Below, in pieces: positions 25,533 through 34,861 of a stretch of 64,000 bases of DNA. The first letter of the stretch is position 1. Every line of letters starts with the position of its first letter. Origin of the DNA: CAVPJC01 sp963705155 (lineage in GTDB: Bacteria; Chloroflexota; Anaerolineae; Anaerolineales; UBA4823); NCBI GenBank assembly GCA_963705155.1, contig CAVPJC010000024.1, positions 1 to 64,000 of the forward strand, written 5' to 3'. The notes beneath the pieces are model-generated. The model was not told the DNA's origin. It ran no database searches and saw nothing but the letters and a program-made list of their open reading frames with translations. Position numbers and translations under genes: made by a program.

Positions 25533-26255
25533 TTAGCCAGGAACGGAGCTGTCTGCCCCCAGACTGGGGAGTGCAAAGCTCTCACCGCTCCGGAAAACCC
25601 TGACCTCACCGCCTGCATAGATCGTTGCCGCGCCCTGCCCGTAGACGCGCCACCTGCCGCCGGGGGCATCGTCCAGCAGGCCGGTGCGCTCATCGATACC
25701 CACCAGAACCGTCATCGGAAGCTGGGTAGTAAGCCGGGACCCCCAATGTCTGCCAAAACTGTTGTGATGCGGGATCACCAGCGCCCCTGGCAGCAAGCCC
25801 AGCCCGGGCAGCAACTCCCGGCTGCCAGGATCGTACAGGTATTCGCCCAGAACCATGGCCCCTGCGCTGCTGCCGCCCACCACAGCCCCGCTCTGGTAGG
25901 CCTGCAGCACCGCCTGCCAGCCGCGGCTGCCCGCCAGCGACAGGCACAGGTGCCCCGGGAAACCGCCCAGCATGTAAATGAACCGGGCCGCTGCCAGCTC
26001 GGCTGCTGTTTCGGTGCTGTCGGCCGAGGTGGAGTCGGTCAGCGCGCTGACCACTGCGTTTTGGGCGCCCAGGCTTCTGAACCAGCGCAGGGCATTTCCA
26101 CCGGCGCGGGCGTGGTTATTATCTGGCGCGGCCGCCGCGGCAATCACCACCAGCGCAGCGCCTGCCCCTCCAGCCAGCTCCAGAGCGCGCCGGTCAGGCT
26201 CAGCCATGCGCCCGCCAAATTCAGCCCCGCCTTCCAATAAGAGCGTTCCATTCAT
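25533..26255 (-). CDS. cyanophycinase-like peptidase (S51 family)
   Basis: 240 residues. FIYMLGGFPGHLCLSL corresponds to the GGxQ-like oxyanion region, AVVGGSSAGAMVLGE carries the nucleophilic Ser, and VIPHHNSFGRHWGSRL supplies the His region of the S51 family. Relatives cleave beta-Asp-Arg dipeptides from cyanophycin or Asp-containing dipeptides (PepE). No cyanophycin synthetase is visible here, so the substrate may be small dipeptides. It is a single gene with an ATG at 26255. Confidence 0.8.
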   Translation of the reverse strand: MNGTLLLEGGAEFGGRMAEPDRRALELAGGAGAALVVIAAAAAPDNNHARAGGNALRWFRSLGAQNAVVSALTDSTSADSTETAAELAAARFIYMLGGFPGHLCLSLAGSRGWQAVLQAYQSGAVVGGSSAGAMVLGEYLYDPGSRELLPGLGLLPGALVIPHHNSFGRHWGSRLTTQLPMTVLVGIDERTGLLDDAPGGRWRVYGQGAATIYAGGEVRVFRSGESFALPSLGADSSVPG

Positions 26256-26424
26256 CTTTATTCCTTTCTCAACCCGGCTATTTATCCACCTCTGCTAACT
26301 TCTCAATAAGATGGGGATGCCCATTTCCCGGCTTTATTGAAATGATACACCTGGGCCAATATTTTTTCAATTTTGTATCTTGACTCGATTGGCTTGCAGT
26401 AGTATCCTCGCCTACGCAATAAAA

Positions 26425-26612
26425 AACCCTCGTTAGGCGAGGCGGCTGTGTGCTACACAGGCCATTGCCCTGAAACGTCGAGAGACGCCAAAGGGTAGAC
26501 CAGGCAAGGTCGGCTTAAGGCCTTGTTCAAAGTGGCTGGGATGGCCCCATCCTTGGGATGGACACCATCCTTACGACGCACAGTGCCAAAGCTCAACCAG
26601 TGAGGCAGGCGT
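26425..26612 (+). ncRNA. M-box (ykoK) Mg2+ riboswitch
   Basis: Matches the M-box consensus in order: CTCGTTAGGCGAGGC, GACGCCAAAGGGT and CAGTGCCAAAGCTC, with paired helices between (for example TGTGTGCTACACA, GGTCGGCTTAAGGCC, GGGATGG/CCATCC). The aptamer is followed by an intrinsic terminator at 26645 and then a gene for an MgtE-domain protein. High Mg2+ should fold the aptamer, favour the terminator and switch the transporter genes off. Confidence 0.95.
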
Positions 26613-26644
26613 CCCTTCACATGGGGCGCGCGGTGTGGTATTCC

Positions 26645-26675
26645 GGCCTCCTGGCACAATTCGGGAGGCCTTTTT
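26645..26675 (+). terminator. riboswitch expression-platform terminator
   Basis: GGCCTCC (26645-26651) pairs with GGGAGGCC (26663-26670), followed by TTTTT. It stands ~30 nt after the M-box and about 300 bp before the first gene, so it is the likely on/off element. Confidence 0.9.
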
Positions 26676-26910
26676 ATTGCCACCGCACCTGGCCTGACCA
26701 TGCGCCAATTTCACCGTGCGGTCGCGAAAGGATGCCTGTTATGGACCCGGATGGTAGTCATACGGTTACCCGAACCCACCGGCGAAGGGCGCATTTGCCC
26801 GCCTGCCAGGCTCCTCATTGCACAACCTCCTGCGCCTGTCTTCGGACTTGATCCAGACAGAACAGCCTGTTGCGCAGGGGTCAGTCTCCAGGCCCGTAAG
26901 CTCTCCTTCG

Positions 26911-26932
26911 CCGCCGTTGAGGCGGTTTTTTT
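26911..26932 (+). terminator. second intrinsic terminator in the Mg leader
   Basis: CCGCC (26911-26915), 5-nt loop, GGCGG (26921-26925), then seven T. It lies only ~42 bp before the start of the MgtE-like gene. The 235 bp between this and the first terminator contain no gene, so a second control element or a tandem checkpoint is possible. Confidence 0.75.
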
Positions 26933-26973
26933 GTTCCCTCTTCATCATTGGGATGTTCTTCAAGGAGGACATT

Positions 26974-28230
26974 ATGGCCTTTCTAAGCGAAATTATGGGA
27001 CGCAACATCACAGATATGGACGGCAACCCCATCGGCAAGCTCGATGATCTGGTTGCGCGCGAAGTCGCCGAATTTCCCCATCCCGTGGTGGATGGATTGG
27101 TGATTTTATCACGCCATGAAAAACACATCATTCCATTTTCCGAGGTTGTATCGCTGCTGGCTCCCACCATCATCCTGCGCTGCAAAGCAGGTGATCTGCC
27201 CACTTACACCCCGGCAGATGAAGATGTGCTCCTCTCCCGCGATGTCCTGGATAAGCAAATCATCGATACAGACGGAGCACGGGTTGTGCGCGTCAATGAC
27301 CTGGAACTGGTGCGTATCGGCGGCTCATTCTACGTCTCCAACGTGGATATCGGCCTGGCAGGCATCCTGCGCCGGATGGGTATCGCCCGCCCAACCCGGG
27401 GGCTGATGGCTGCCCTGAAATTACCGGCGCCCGCCAACGCCATACCCTGGGATAGCGTGGAACTGCTGCGCCACGATCAGTTTATGCGCCTGCGCGTCCC
27501 CACCGAAAAACTGGCCGAGCTCCACCCCGCCGATGTCGCCGAGATCATCAGCGATCTCAACCGCTTCGAGACCGGTCAGCTCCTGGAAGCCATGGATGTA
27601 GAGCACCTGGCGGACACCCTGGAAGAAGTTGAAACAGATTTTCAGGCCAGCCTGGTTGAAAGCATGCCTGATGAAATGGTGGCGGATGTGCTGGAAGAGA
27701 TGGAGCCCGACCAGGCCGCCGACCTGCTTGCCATGCTGCCCGAAGAGCGCAGTATCGAGCTTTTGGCTCTCATGGATAAAGATGAGGCCGACGATGTGCG
27801 CCTGCTGCTCACCTATCCCGAAGAGTCTGCGGGGGGTATTATGACCACCGAATACGCCTGGGTGACCCCCGACCTGACCGCCGAGCAGGCCATCCAGTTC
27901 TTGCGTGAAAATGCCCGCGAGGCGGAAACGCTGTTTTACATTTACGTTCTTGATGCAGACGATCACCTGCTGGGTGTCTTTTCTCTCAACAACCTGATCT
28001 TTGCCGATCCGCACGCTCCGGTCGATGACTTTATGGAAAAGCGGGTCAAAACGGTTCATTTGTTGGATGACCAGGACGAAGTAGCCCAGACCATCACCAA
28101 GTACGACCTGCTGGCTGTGCCGGTGGTAGATGAAAACAACGTCTTGAAAGGCATCGTCACTGCCGATGATGCCCTGGATAAAATCATCCCCACCGCCTGG
28201 AAGAAGCGCCTGCCGCGTTTCTATCGCTGA
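26974..28230 (+). CDS. soluble PRC-barrel/MgtE_N/CBS Mg2+-sensor-like protein
   Basis: 418 residues, ATG 26974 with AAGGAGG. N-terminal PRC-barrel repeats (GRNITDMDGNPIGKLDDLV and DKQIIDTDGARVVRVNDL), then the superhelical MgtE_N domain (ELHPADVAEIISDL, MPDEMVADVLEEMEPDQAADLLAML), the linking YPEESAGGIMTTEYAWV, and two CBS domains to the end. The MgtE membrane domain is absent: the protein stops after the CBS pair and has no transmembrane helix. In MgtE these parts sense Mg2+ and close the pore. The next gene, 15 bp on, is an NRAMP-fold transporter, so this is probably its Mg2+-dependent regulator or partner. M-box control supports a Mg role. Confidence 0.9.
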   Translation: MAFLSEIMGRNITDMDGNPIGKLDDLVAREVAEFPHPVVDGLVILSRHEKHIIPFSEVVSLLAPTIILRCKAGDLPTYTPADEDVLLSRDVLDKQIIDTDGARVVRVNDLELVRIGGSFYVSNVDIGLAGILRRMGIARPTRGLMAALKLPAPANAIPWDSVELLRHDQFMRLRVPTEKLAELHPADVAEIISDLNRFETGQLLEAMDVEHLADTLEEVETDFQASLVESMPDEMVADVLEEMEPDQAADLLAMLPEERSIELLALMDKDEADDVRLLLTYPEESAGGIMTTEYAWVTPDLTAEQAIQFLRENAREAETLFYIYVLDADDHLLGVFSLNNLIFADPHAPVDDFMEKRVKTVHLLDDQDEVAQTITKYDLLAVPVVDENNVLKGIVTADDALDKIIPTAWKKRLPRFYR

Positions 28231-28245
28231 CCAAAGGAGGCCGGC

Positions 28246-29532
28246 ATGACCAACACCCCCGTCATCTTTCCAAAGCGCCGTCTCTGGTCTGGGGTCTGGA
28301 AGAGACTTCTGCTGTTTCTTTCGGTATTCGGCCCGGCAACCATCACTGCCATGGCCGATAACGACGCCGGAGGCGTCGCCACCTACTCGGTGGCCGGCGC
28401 CAAGCTGGGTTATCCGATCCTTTTCCTGCTGCCGGTGATCACGCTGCTGCTGGCAATCACCCAGGAGATGGGCATGCGCCTGACGATTATCACCCGCCGC
28501 GGACTGGCCGATCTGATTCGGGAGAAATTCGGTGTGCGCACTGCCGTATTGATCTTTGGCGCTTTGCTGCTGGCTAACATGGGCACGCTCATAACCGAGG
28601 TGTCGGCCATCAAAACCACCAGCGCCATGTTCAACCTGCCGTCCGCACCGGTGATCATCGGGATCGTGGCGCTCTCCTTCATCTTTGTCACCCGCGGCAG
28701 TTACAAACTGACCCAGAATATTATGCTGGTGGCCAGCCTGTTCTTCCTGGCATACATTGTTTCGGCGGTCAAAGCCCGGCCCGATTGGGGCCTCGCAGTG
28801 AGCAACCTGGTGTACCCGCATGGCGTCACCTTCGATGCCGCCTACCTGCGCAGCTACCTCGTCATCGGCATGGGCGTGCTCGGCACCACCATCACCCCCT
28901 GGGGACAGTTCTTCATCAGCAGCTTCGCTTTTGATAAGAAAATCGAGAAAGGCAAGGTCAGGCTCTCCCAGATGGAAACTTACTGGGGGGCATTCCTGAC
29001 CGATTTTTTCTCGTTCTTTATGATTGTTGCTACGGCCGCCACGCTCTTCGTGCATGGCATCGAGCTGACCTCCGGTGAGCAAGCCGCCCTGGCGATCAAA
29101 CCGTTTGCCGGCGAGCTGGCCGGTGGGCTTTTTGCAATCGGCATCCTCAACGCCGGGTTCATGGGTCTGGTAATCGTCTCTCTCTCAACCGCCTATGCTT
29201 TTGCTGAATTCTTCGGTGTTTCTGGCAGTCTGGATGACTTATTCAAGAAAAGCAAGACCTTCTATGTGCTGTACATCTTCCAACTCATGGTGGCCATGCT
29301 GGTGATCCTGTTCTCAAACGTCTCACTCTTTCAGGTAGCCATTGTGACCCAGACCGTCAACGCCATCATGCTGCCGCCGGTATTTTACTTCCTGCTCAAA
29401 TTGACCAATGACACCGAAGTCATGGGTGATTACGCCAACAACCGCTTCCAGAAATACTTTGCTGCCATCTGCACTGCCATCATTCTGGTGGCAGCGGTGT
29501 TCACCATGATTGCAGCCTTTGTTAAAATCTAA
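28246..29532 (+). CDS. NRAMP-related (probable Mg2+) transporter
   Basis: 428 residues, 11 or so transmembrane helices of the NRAMP/SLC11 fold; ATG 28246 follows AAAGGAGG. Helix 1 reads FGPATITAMADNDAGGVAT: the canonical metal-binding DPGN is DAGG. Helix 6 reads GTTITPWGQFF where Mn2+/Fe2+ NRAMPs have a Met in the MPH motif, so the soft Met ligand is absent. Loss of these ligands is the hallmark of NRAMP-related Mg2+ transporters (NRMTs). Co-transcription with an MgtE_N/CBS protein under an M-box points the same way. Named NRAMP by fold; Mg2+ specificity is inference. Confidence 0.88.
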   Translation: MTNTPVIFPKRRLWSGVWKRLLLFLSVFGPATITAMADNDAGGVATYSVAGAKLGYPILFLLPVITLLLAITQEMGMRLTIITRRGLADLIREKFGVRTAVLIFGALLLANMGTLITEVSAIKTTSAMFNLPSAPVIIGIVALSFIFVTRGSYKLTQNIMLVASLFFLAYIVSAVKARPDWGLAVSNLVYPHGVTFDAAYLRSYLVIGMGVLGTTITPWGQFFISSFAFDKKIEKGKVRLSQMETYWGAFLTDFFSFFMIVATAATLFVHGIELTSGEQAALAIKPFAGELAGGLFAIGILNAGFMGLVIVSLSTAYAFAEFFGVSGSLDDLFKKSKTFYVLYIFQLMVAMLVILFSNVSLFQVAIVTQTVNAIMLPPVFYFLLKLTNDTEVMGDYANNRFQKYFAAICTAIILVAAVFTMIAAFVKI

Positions 29533-29641
29533 GAGACCTTTGCAAAGTAAAACCAGGGTCAGGACGCTCAAAATGCCGGGTATCACCATTTCAGGGTGAA
29601 TACCAGCAAGATCAGCCGCGTGTGTTAAAGATCTAATCGAT

Positions 29642-31448
29642 ATGGACAGCCAGCTTGCCGTCACACTCATCATCCTGGTCGCAGCCATTCTTCTCTTTTA
29701 AGTGACCGTCTGCGTCCCGATCTGGTCGCACTGCTCACTGCAATCTCGCTGGGGGTCACCGGAATTCTGACCTCACAGGAGGTTTCTCGGGGTTCAGCCG
29801 CTCGGCTGTGATCACCATTATGGCAATCTATGTCCTTGCTGAAGCGCTGCACCAGGCGGGTGTCACCGATCTGGTGGGGAAGGTTCTCGTAAAACTGACC
29901 GGCTCAAAGACACACTGGCTGGTGGTGATTGTTATGCTGGCTGGCGCGGGCTTATCGTTGTTCATGAATAACATCGCCGCGGCTTCCGTACTGCTGCCGG
30001 CAGTTTCCGGAGCCGCTCACAAATCCAGATACAGCCTTTCGCGGCTGCTGATGCCGTTGGCCTTCGCCACCATCCTGGGCGGCATGGCCACCTTGCTCAC
30101 CACCACCAACATCATCGTCAGCAGCTTGCTGCGTGATCGTGGCCTGGTGGGCTTCGGTCTGTTGGATTTCCTCCCTTTGGGGATACCCATCGTCATCACC
30201 GGTATCGCCTACATGATCTTTGCCAGCCGCCGGCTGCTTCCCGCCCAGTCACCCGTAGAACAGGCGATAGCAGAGCAACCAGCAGCGAGCAACCTGCTGG
30301 ATATTTACCGCCTGGGCGAACGCCTGGTGCGCGGTCGTCTGCACAGGGCGTCAATCTTGATCGGTAAACCTTTACGCCAGAGCGATCTGCGCCAGAAACA
30401 CAACCTGAATGTTGTGGCTGTCGAGCGCCGTAGCCAGGTGATCCTCTCGCCTTCGCCAGATCTGCTTCTGGAAGGCGAGGATGTGATCATCATGGAAGGC
30501 AGGCCGGGCGAGGTATCTGAAGATGCCCACCATGAATTATTTGAGATCCTGCCTGCCTCCGCCTGGCGTGAAGAAAATTTTGAGTCGCTGGATATCCTCA
30601 TGCTGGAGGCGGTTCTGGCGCCGCGCTCTCCGCTGATTGGCAAAACGCTATCCGAAATGCACTTCCGGGAAAAATACCATACCAATGTCCTGGCAATCTG
30701 GCGCGCCGGCCAACCCATCCGCACCCGCCTGACCGATCTGCCTCTGAACTTTGGCGACGCATTGCTGCTGCAATGCCCGCGCGGCCGGCTTCCTTTACTG
30801 CGTACCAGCCCTGATTTGATCTTGCTCAGCTCCGAGCAGGAAAGACCCACTCCGGTCAACCGAAAAACCTGGTTGGCGTTGTTGATGGGCGCCGTCACAC
30901 TGGCGTTGGCAGCTACCGGATTGCTCCCTGTTGGTGAAGTGATGATGGCAGGCGCGCTGGCGATGGTGCTGGTACGCCTGATCACGATGGATCAGGCCTA
31001 CCAGTCGATAGAATGGAAGAGCATCTTTCTGGTAGCCGGCATGCTGCCGATGGGGGTAGCCATGACCAAGACCGGCGCAGCAGCCTACCTGGCCAGCCAG
31101 TTGACGGCCTTGCTGGGACCGGCAGGACCGGCGGCTGTGCTGGCGGGTTTGTTTATCCTGACTGTTTTGCTCACCCAGGCTATCAACGGGGCCGCGGTGG
31201 TTGTCATTCTGGCGCCGGTAGCCATGGATGCCGCCGTGCACCTCGGTGCAGACCCCAGGAGCATGGCCATGGGCATCGCCCTGGCCGCCTCCATGGCCTT
31301 TATCACGCCTCTGGGACATCCGGTCAACATCCTGGTGATGGGACCGGCCGGCTATCGCTTTCGCGATTTCATCAGGGTGGGTTTGCCATTGACCATCCTG
31401 ATCTCGCTCCTCATCCTGCTACTTTTGCCGGTCTTTTGGCCTCTCTGA
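29642..31448 (+). pseudogene. SLC13/DASS-type permease with two TrkA_C domains, N-terminal frameshifts
   Basis: ATG 29642 (MDSQLAVTLIILVAAILLF), then shifts near 29700 and 29780; from ~29808 one open frame runs to 31448. Helical halves flank a cytosolic pair of TrkA_C domains (RASILIGKPLRQSDLRQKHN with IMEGRPGEV; LIGKTLSEMHFREKYHTN). MNNIAAASVLLPAV and ITPLGHPVNILVMGP are the SNT-like membrane re-entrant motifs of the DASS/ArsB superfamily. Such proteins move Na+ with sulfate or dicarboxylates. Only the first ~55 codons are disturbed, so the gene may be intact in reality. Confidence 0.82.
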
Positions 31449-31589
31449 GCGGCAAGTCCAGCAGAAATCATTTCCGTTTCCCTGCCAGCACCAGGCCTTA
31501 ATTGCATCAGATCTGGCCGTGATTTCAGGGCTTTATTGGAAGAAGTCGGCCATGCAAGAAATACCTGTCTGGATTAAAATACAGGTACC

Positions 31590-32501
31590 ATGAGCACCGC
31601 ACCCTCACCCAATTTAACACGCTTTGCCTGGCTCTCGATTGCTGCGGCTATTCTCACCATCACCTTGAAACTGAGCGCCTACTGGCTGACCAACTCGGTG
31701 GGCCTGTTTTCAGACGCCATCGAATCCTTTGTTAATCTGGTTACAGCCATCGTGGCTCTGATTGCGCTGAGCATCGCTGCCCGCCCGGCGGATGAGGAAT
31801 TTGCTTTTGGTTATTCCAAGGTGGAGTTTTTCTCCAGCGGTTTCGAAGGCGGCATGATCCTGCTGGCTGCTGCCAGCATTGCTGGTACTGCCATCCCGCG
31901 CCTGATTAACCCCCAGCCGCTCGAGCAGGTGGGCCTGGGCCTGGCGGTGTCTGTAGCTGCCTCGCTGATCAATTTCGGAATCTCACGTGTCCTTGCCGTA
32001 GCCTCCCGCCGTTACAGCTCAATTACACTGGAAGCCGACGCCAGCCATCTCATGACCGATGTCGTCACCACCGGCGGCGTGATCATCGGCGTGGCTCTGG
32101 TTGCGCTCACCGGCTGGCAGCGCCTGGATGCAATCGTTGCCTTGCTTGTGGCTGCCAATATTTTGCTCACCGGTGTGCGCCTGCTGAAGCGTTCGGCTAC
32201 CGGGCTGATGGATGTCTCGCTGCCCAACCACAAAGTACAGGAAATTCAACAGGTGCTCCAGCCCTACGAAGAACAAGGGGTGAAGTTTCACGCCCTGCGC
32301 ACACGCAGTGCCGCAGCGCGCGGGTTTGTATCGCTGCATATCCTGGTGCCGGGCAGGTGGTCGGTGAAGCGCGCCCACGACCTGGCCGAGCAGATCGAAT
32401 CGGAAATTCGTCTGAAATCTCCGCAGGCGGCGGTCTTCACACACGTCGAACCGATTGAAGACCCGCAATCTTTGCAAGACAGCAACCTGGATCGAGAATA
32501 G
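31590..32501 (+). CDS. cation diffusion facilitator (CDF) transporter
   Basis: 303 residues, six transmembrane helices plus a C-terminal cytosolic domain. Helix 2 has GLFSDAIESFVNL and helix 5 has LEADASHLMTDVV, giving the Asp/His-Asp metal site of CDF antiporters that export Zn2+, Fe2+, Mn2+ or related ions. The C-terminal domain (RSAAARGFVSLHILVPG, AHDLAEQIESEI) is the dimerising ferredoxin-like part. It follows metal-uptake genes on the same strand after a 140-bp gap, so it is part of the metal region but maybe not of the same transcript. Confidence 0.9.
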   Translation: MSTAPSPNLTRFAWLSIAAAILTITLKLSAYWLTNSVGLFSDAIESFVNLVTAIVALIALSIAARPADEEFAFGYSKVEFFSSGFEGGMILLAAASIAGTAIPRLINPQPLEQVGLGLAVSVAASLINFGISRVLAVASRRYSSITLEADASHLMTDVVTTGGVIIGVALVALTGWQRLDAIVALLVAANILLTGVRLLKRSATGLMDVSLPNHKVQEIQQVLQPYEEQGVKFHALRTRSAAARGFVSLHILVPGRWSVKRAHDLAEQIESEIRLKSPQAAVFTHVEPIEDPQSLQDSNLDRE

Positions 32502-32603
32502 GCCGGGCAGCCCGCCGGGCTGGTTTGGGTCAATTCTCGCATGCGCTTGATATTCGCTTTGTGCTAAAATCAATTTGTAGGATTAACCAAAAGAGAGAAG
32601 CCT

Positions 32604-33463
32604 ATGGCGACAAAGCTGGATCTGCGCCCATCTGCAATTGCCGGGCAGTGGTACCCGGCAGAACCGGGCCGCCTGGCAGCCAGTGTGGATGCATATCTGC
32701 GCGCGGCCGAGCTTCCCGAGTTGGAAGGTACGGTTATCGGCGTGCTCACCCCGCATGCCGGACACCGCTACTCAGGGCAGGTGGCGGGCTATGCTTTTGC
32801 CGCACTGCGCGCCCTGCAGCCCGAGTTGGTGGCGGTGGTTTCACCCATGCATTACCCGGCTTCGCCGGATTTGCTGACCAGCGCTCACGAGGCATATCTT
32901 ACGCCCCTGGGAGCCATCCCGGTGGACCAAGAAGCGCTTCAGGTTTTGGAAGCGTTCCTGCAGGTGGAATTGGGCTGCGGTCTGGCGCCTGTAAAGAATG
33001 ATCCGGAGCACTCGCTGGAGATTGAGCTGCCGTTTCTACAGCGCGCCATCTCGGGCGATTTCCGCCTGCTGCCTGTAATGGTTCGGGAGGCCAGCCCGCG
33101 CATCGCCAGCGCCCTGGGCGCGCCCTGGCAAAAGTATTGAGCGGCCGCAATGCAGTGCTGGTGGCCAGCAGCGATCTCTCACACTTTTATCCGCAGCCGT
33201 TGGCCGAAAGACTGGACGGTGAGATGCTCCGTAGAGTGGCAGCTTTCGACCCCGACGCGGTGCTGCAGGCAGAAGATGAAGGTAAAGGTTTTGCCTGCGG
33301 GCGCGGAGCGCTGGCAGCCGTGCTGTGGGCTGCCAGGGAGCTGGGTGCGAACCGGCGCGCATCTTTACGCTACGCCACCTCCGGCGATGTGACCGGCGAT
33401 TACAGCCAGGTGGTGGGTTACGGAGCTGCGGTATTCCTGAAGGTACCAGCCGGCCCCGATTAA
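32604..33463 (+). pseudogene. Memo-family protein (AmmeMemoRadiSam system B), one frameshift
   Basis: ATG 32604: MATKLDLRPSAIAGQWYPA matches the Memo start. VLTPHAGHRYSGQVAGYAF and VVSPMHYP give the two His, and, after a shift near 33125, KGFACGRGAL gives the Cys of the Memo active-site triad; VASSDLSHFY and YATSGDVTGDYSQVVGYGA complete the family. Memo proteins resemble class III dioxygenases and in bacteria accompany AMMECR1 and a radical SAM enzyme, neither of which is visible here. One base lost in the run at 33118-33130 explains the break. Confidence 0.85.
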
Positions 33464-33494
33464 CTTTCAACCGTAAATATCACTGGAAAATTCT

Positions 33495-34840
33495 TTGTTT
33501 GGCAGTATTTTGTTCATCTTTGTACTCGTAGCGCTGAACGGGTTCTTCGTCAGTGTTGAATTTGCCGCGGTGGCTTCGCGGCGGGCTCGCATTCAGGTGC
33601 TGGCTGATGCAGGCAACCGCTCTGCACAACTGGTGCAGGCCTGGTTGGAAAACCCTGCAACGCGCGACCGGCTGATTGCAGGCTCTCAGCTCGGTATCAC
33701 CATCGTCAGCCTGGCGCTGGGCGCCATCGGCGAGAACACCGTGGAGCAAATCCTGGCGCCGTATTTTGAGCATCTCGTCCTGCCGGCCAGCTTTCAATTG
33801 CTTGTGCCCATCGTGGCAGCCCTGCCGCTGGTAATTTCTTTGATTATCATCACCAGCCTGCATGTGGTGCTGGGCGAGCAGGTGCCCAAAGTGGCAGCCC
33901 TGCACGCCCCGGAGCGCTTTGCCCTCCTGGCAGCCTGGCCCATGCGCGTCTTCACCACCATCTTCAAGTGGTTTGTAGACATCCTGGATTGGGCTACACG
34001 GCAAATTCTAAGGCTGTTCGGGCTGCAGATGGTGGGTGAGCATCTGACCGTTTATACCATCGAGGAGCTCAAACAAATCCTCACCGATTCCGAAGAAGGC
34101 GGTGTTCTGCAAACACCTGAACGCCAGATGCTGGATGCAATCTTCGACCTGGGTGAGCTGGTGGTGCGCCAGGTGATGATCCCGCGCACCGAAATGATTG
34201 CCGTGGAAGCCGATACACCCCTGGATGATATCGTCGGTCTGGCACACAATCTACCTACACCAAATTTCCAATTTACGAAGATAGACCGGACCAGATCATC
34301 GGTATTGTCCATGTCAAAGACCTGCTGCGCGCCATGCAGTCGAGTGATGCCAGCTCTACCACAGCGCGCAGCCTGGCGCGCGAGCCGATCTACGTCCCGG
34401 AGACCATTGCGGTCAGCACGCTGCTCCAGCAATTCCGCGATAACCGCCAGCACATTGCCATCGTCCTGGATGAATATGGGGGCACCGCCGGGTTGGTGAC
34501 CCTGGAAGACCTGCTGGAGGAGATCGTTGGCGAGGTCAGCGATCCTTTTGACAAAACCAATCCGCAAATCCAGACCCTGCCGGATGGCTCGGCGCTGATC
34601 GATGGGCTGGCGCTGATCGACGAAGTCAACGAACATCTCAACCTGGATCTCCAGGATCCCGACTATGACACGATCGCAGGTTATATGCTGGGTAAACTGG
34701 GGCGCATTCCCCGTGCCGGTGATACCGTGGAAGCGGGAGGAGTGCGGCTGCAGGTGGAAGGTATGGATGGCATGCGGATTGCCAGGATATTGCTCACGCG
34801 CAGCAGCTCCCAACCTGATGGCGGCGAGCCGCAAGAGTGA
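33495..34840 (+). pseudogene. CorC/HlyC-type CNNM-CBS transporter, one frameshift
   Basis: Start TTG 33495. N-terminal CNNM/DUF21 membrane domain (FVLVALNGFFVSVEFAAVASRRAR, GITIVSLALGAIGE, VVLGEQVPKVAAL), then TIEELKQILTDSEEGG and the first CBS domain (VRQVMIPRTEMIAV). After a shift near 34255 (YTKFPIYEDRPDQIIG visible one frame over) come the second CBS, DEYGGTAGLVTLEDLLEEIVG and the CorC_HlyC C-terminal domain. Family members move Mg2+/Co2+ or bind adenosine nucleotides. It adds another divalent-cation gene to this region. Confidence 0.88.
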
Positions 34841-34861
34841 TCTTGTTTCGACCGATTGACC

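Noticed and set aside
27421..29082. A 553-codon open frame on the minus strand opposite the MgtE_N-CBS and NRAMP genes
   Set aside because: It is the antisense of two well-supported genes; composition is rich in His/Gln/Arg with no domain, as expected of an antisense shadow in GC-rich DNA.
28246..29532. Annotation as a Mn2+ transporter MntH
   Set aside because: Both metal-site motifs differ from MntH (DAGG, TPW) and the gene is under an M-box, not a Mn2+ riboswitch or MntR box.
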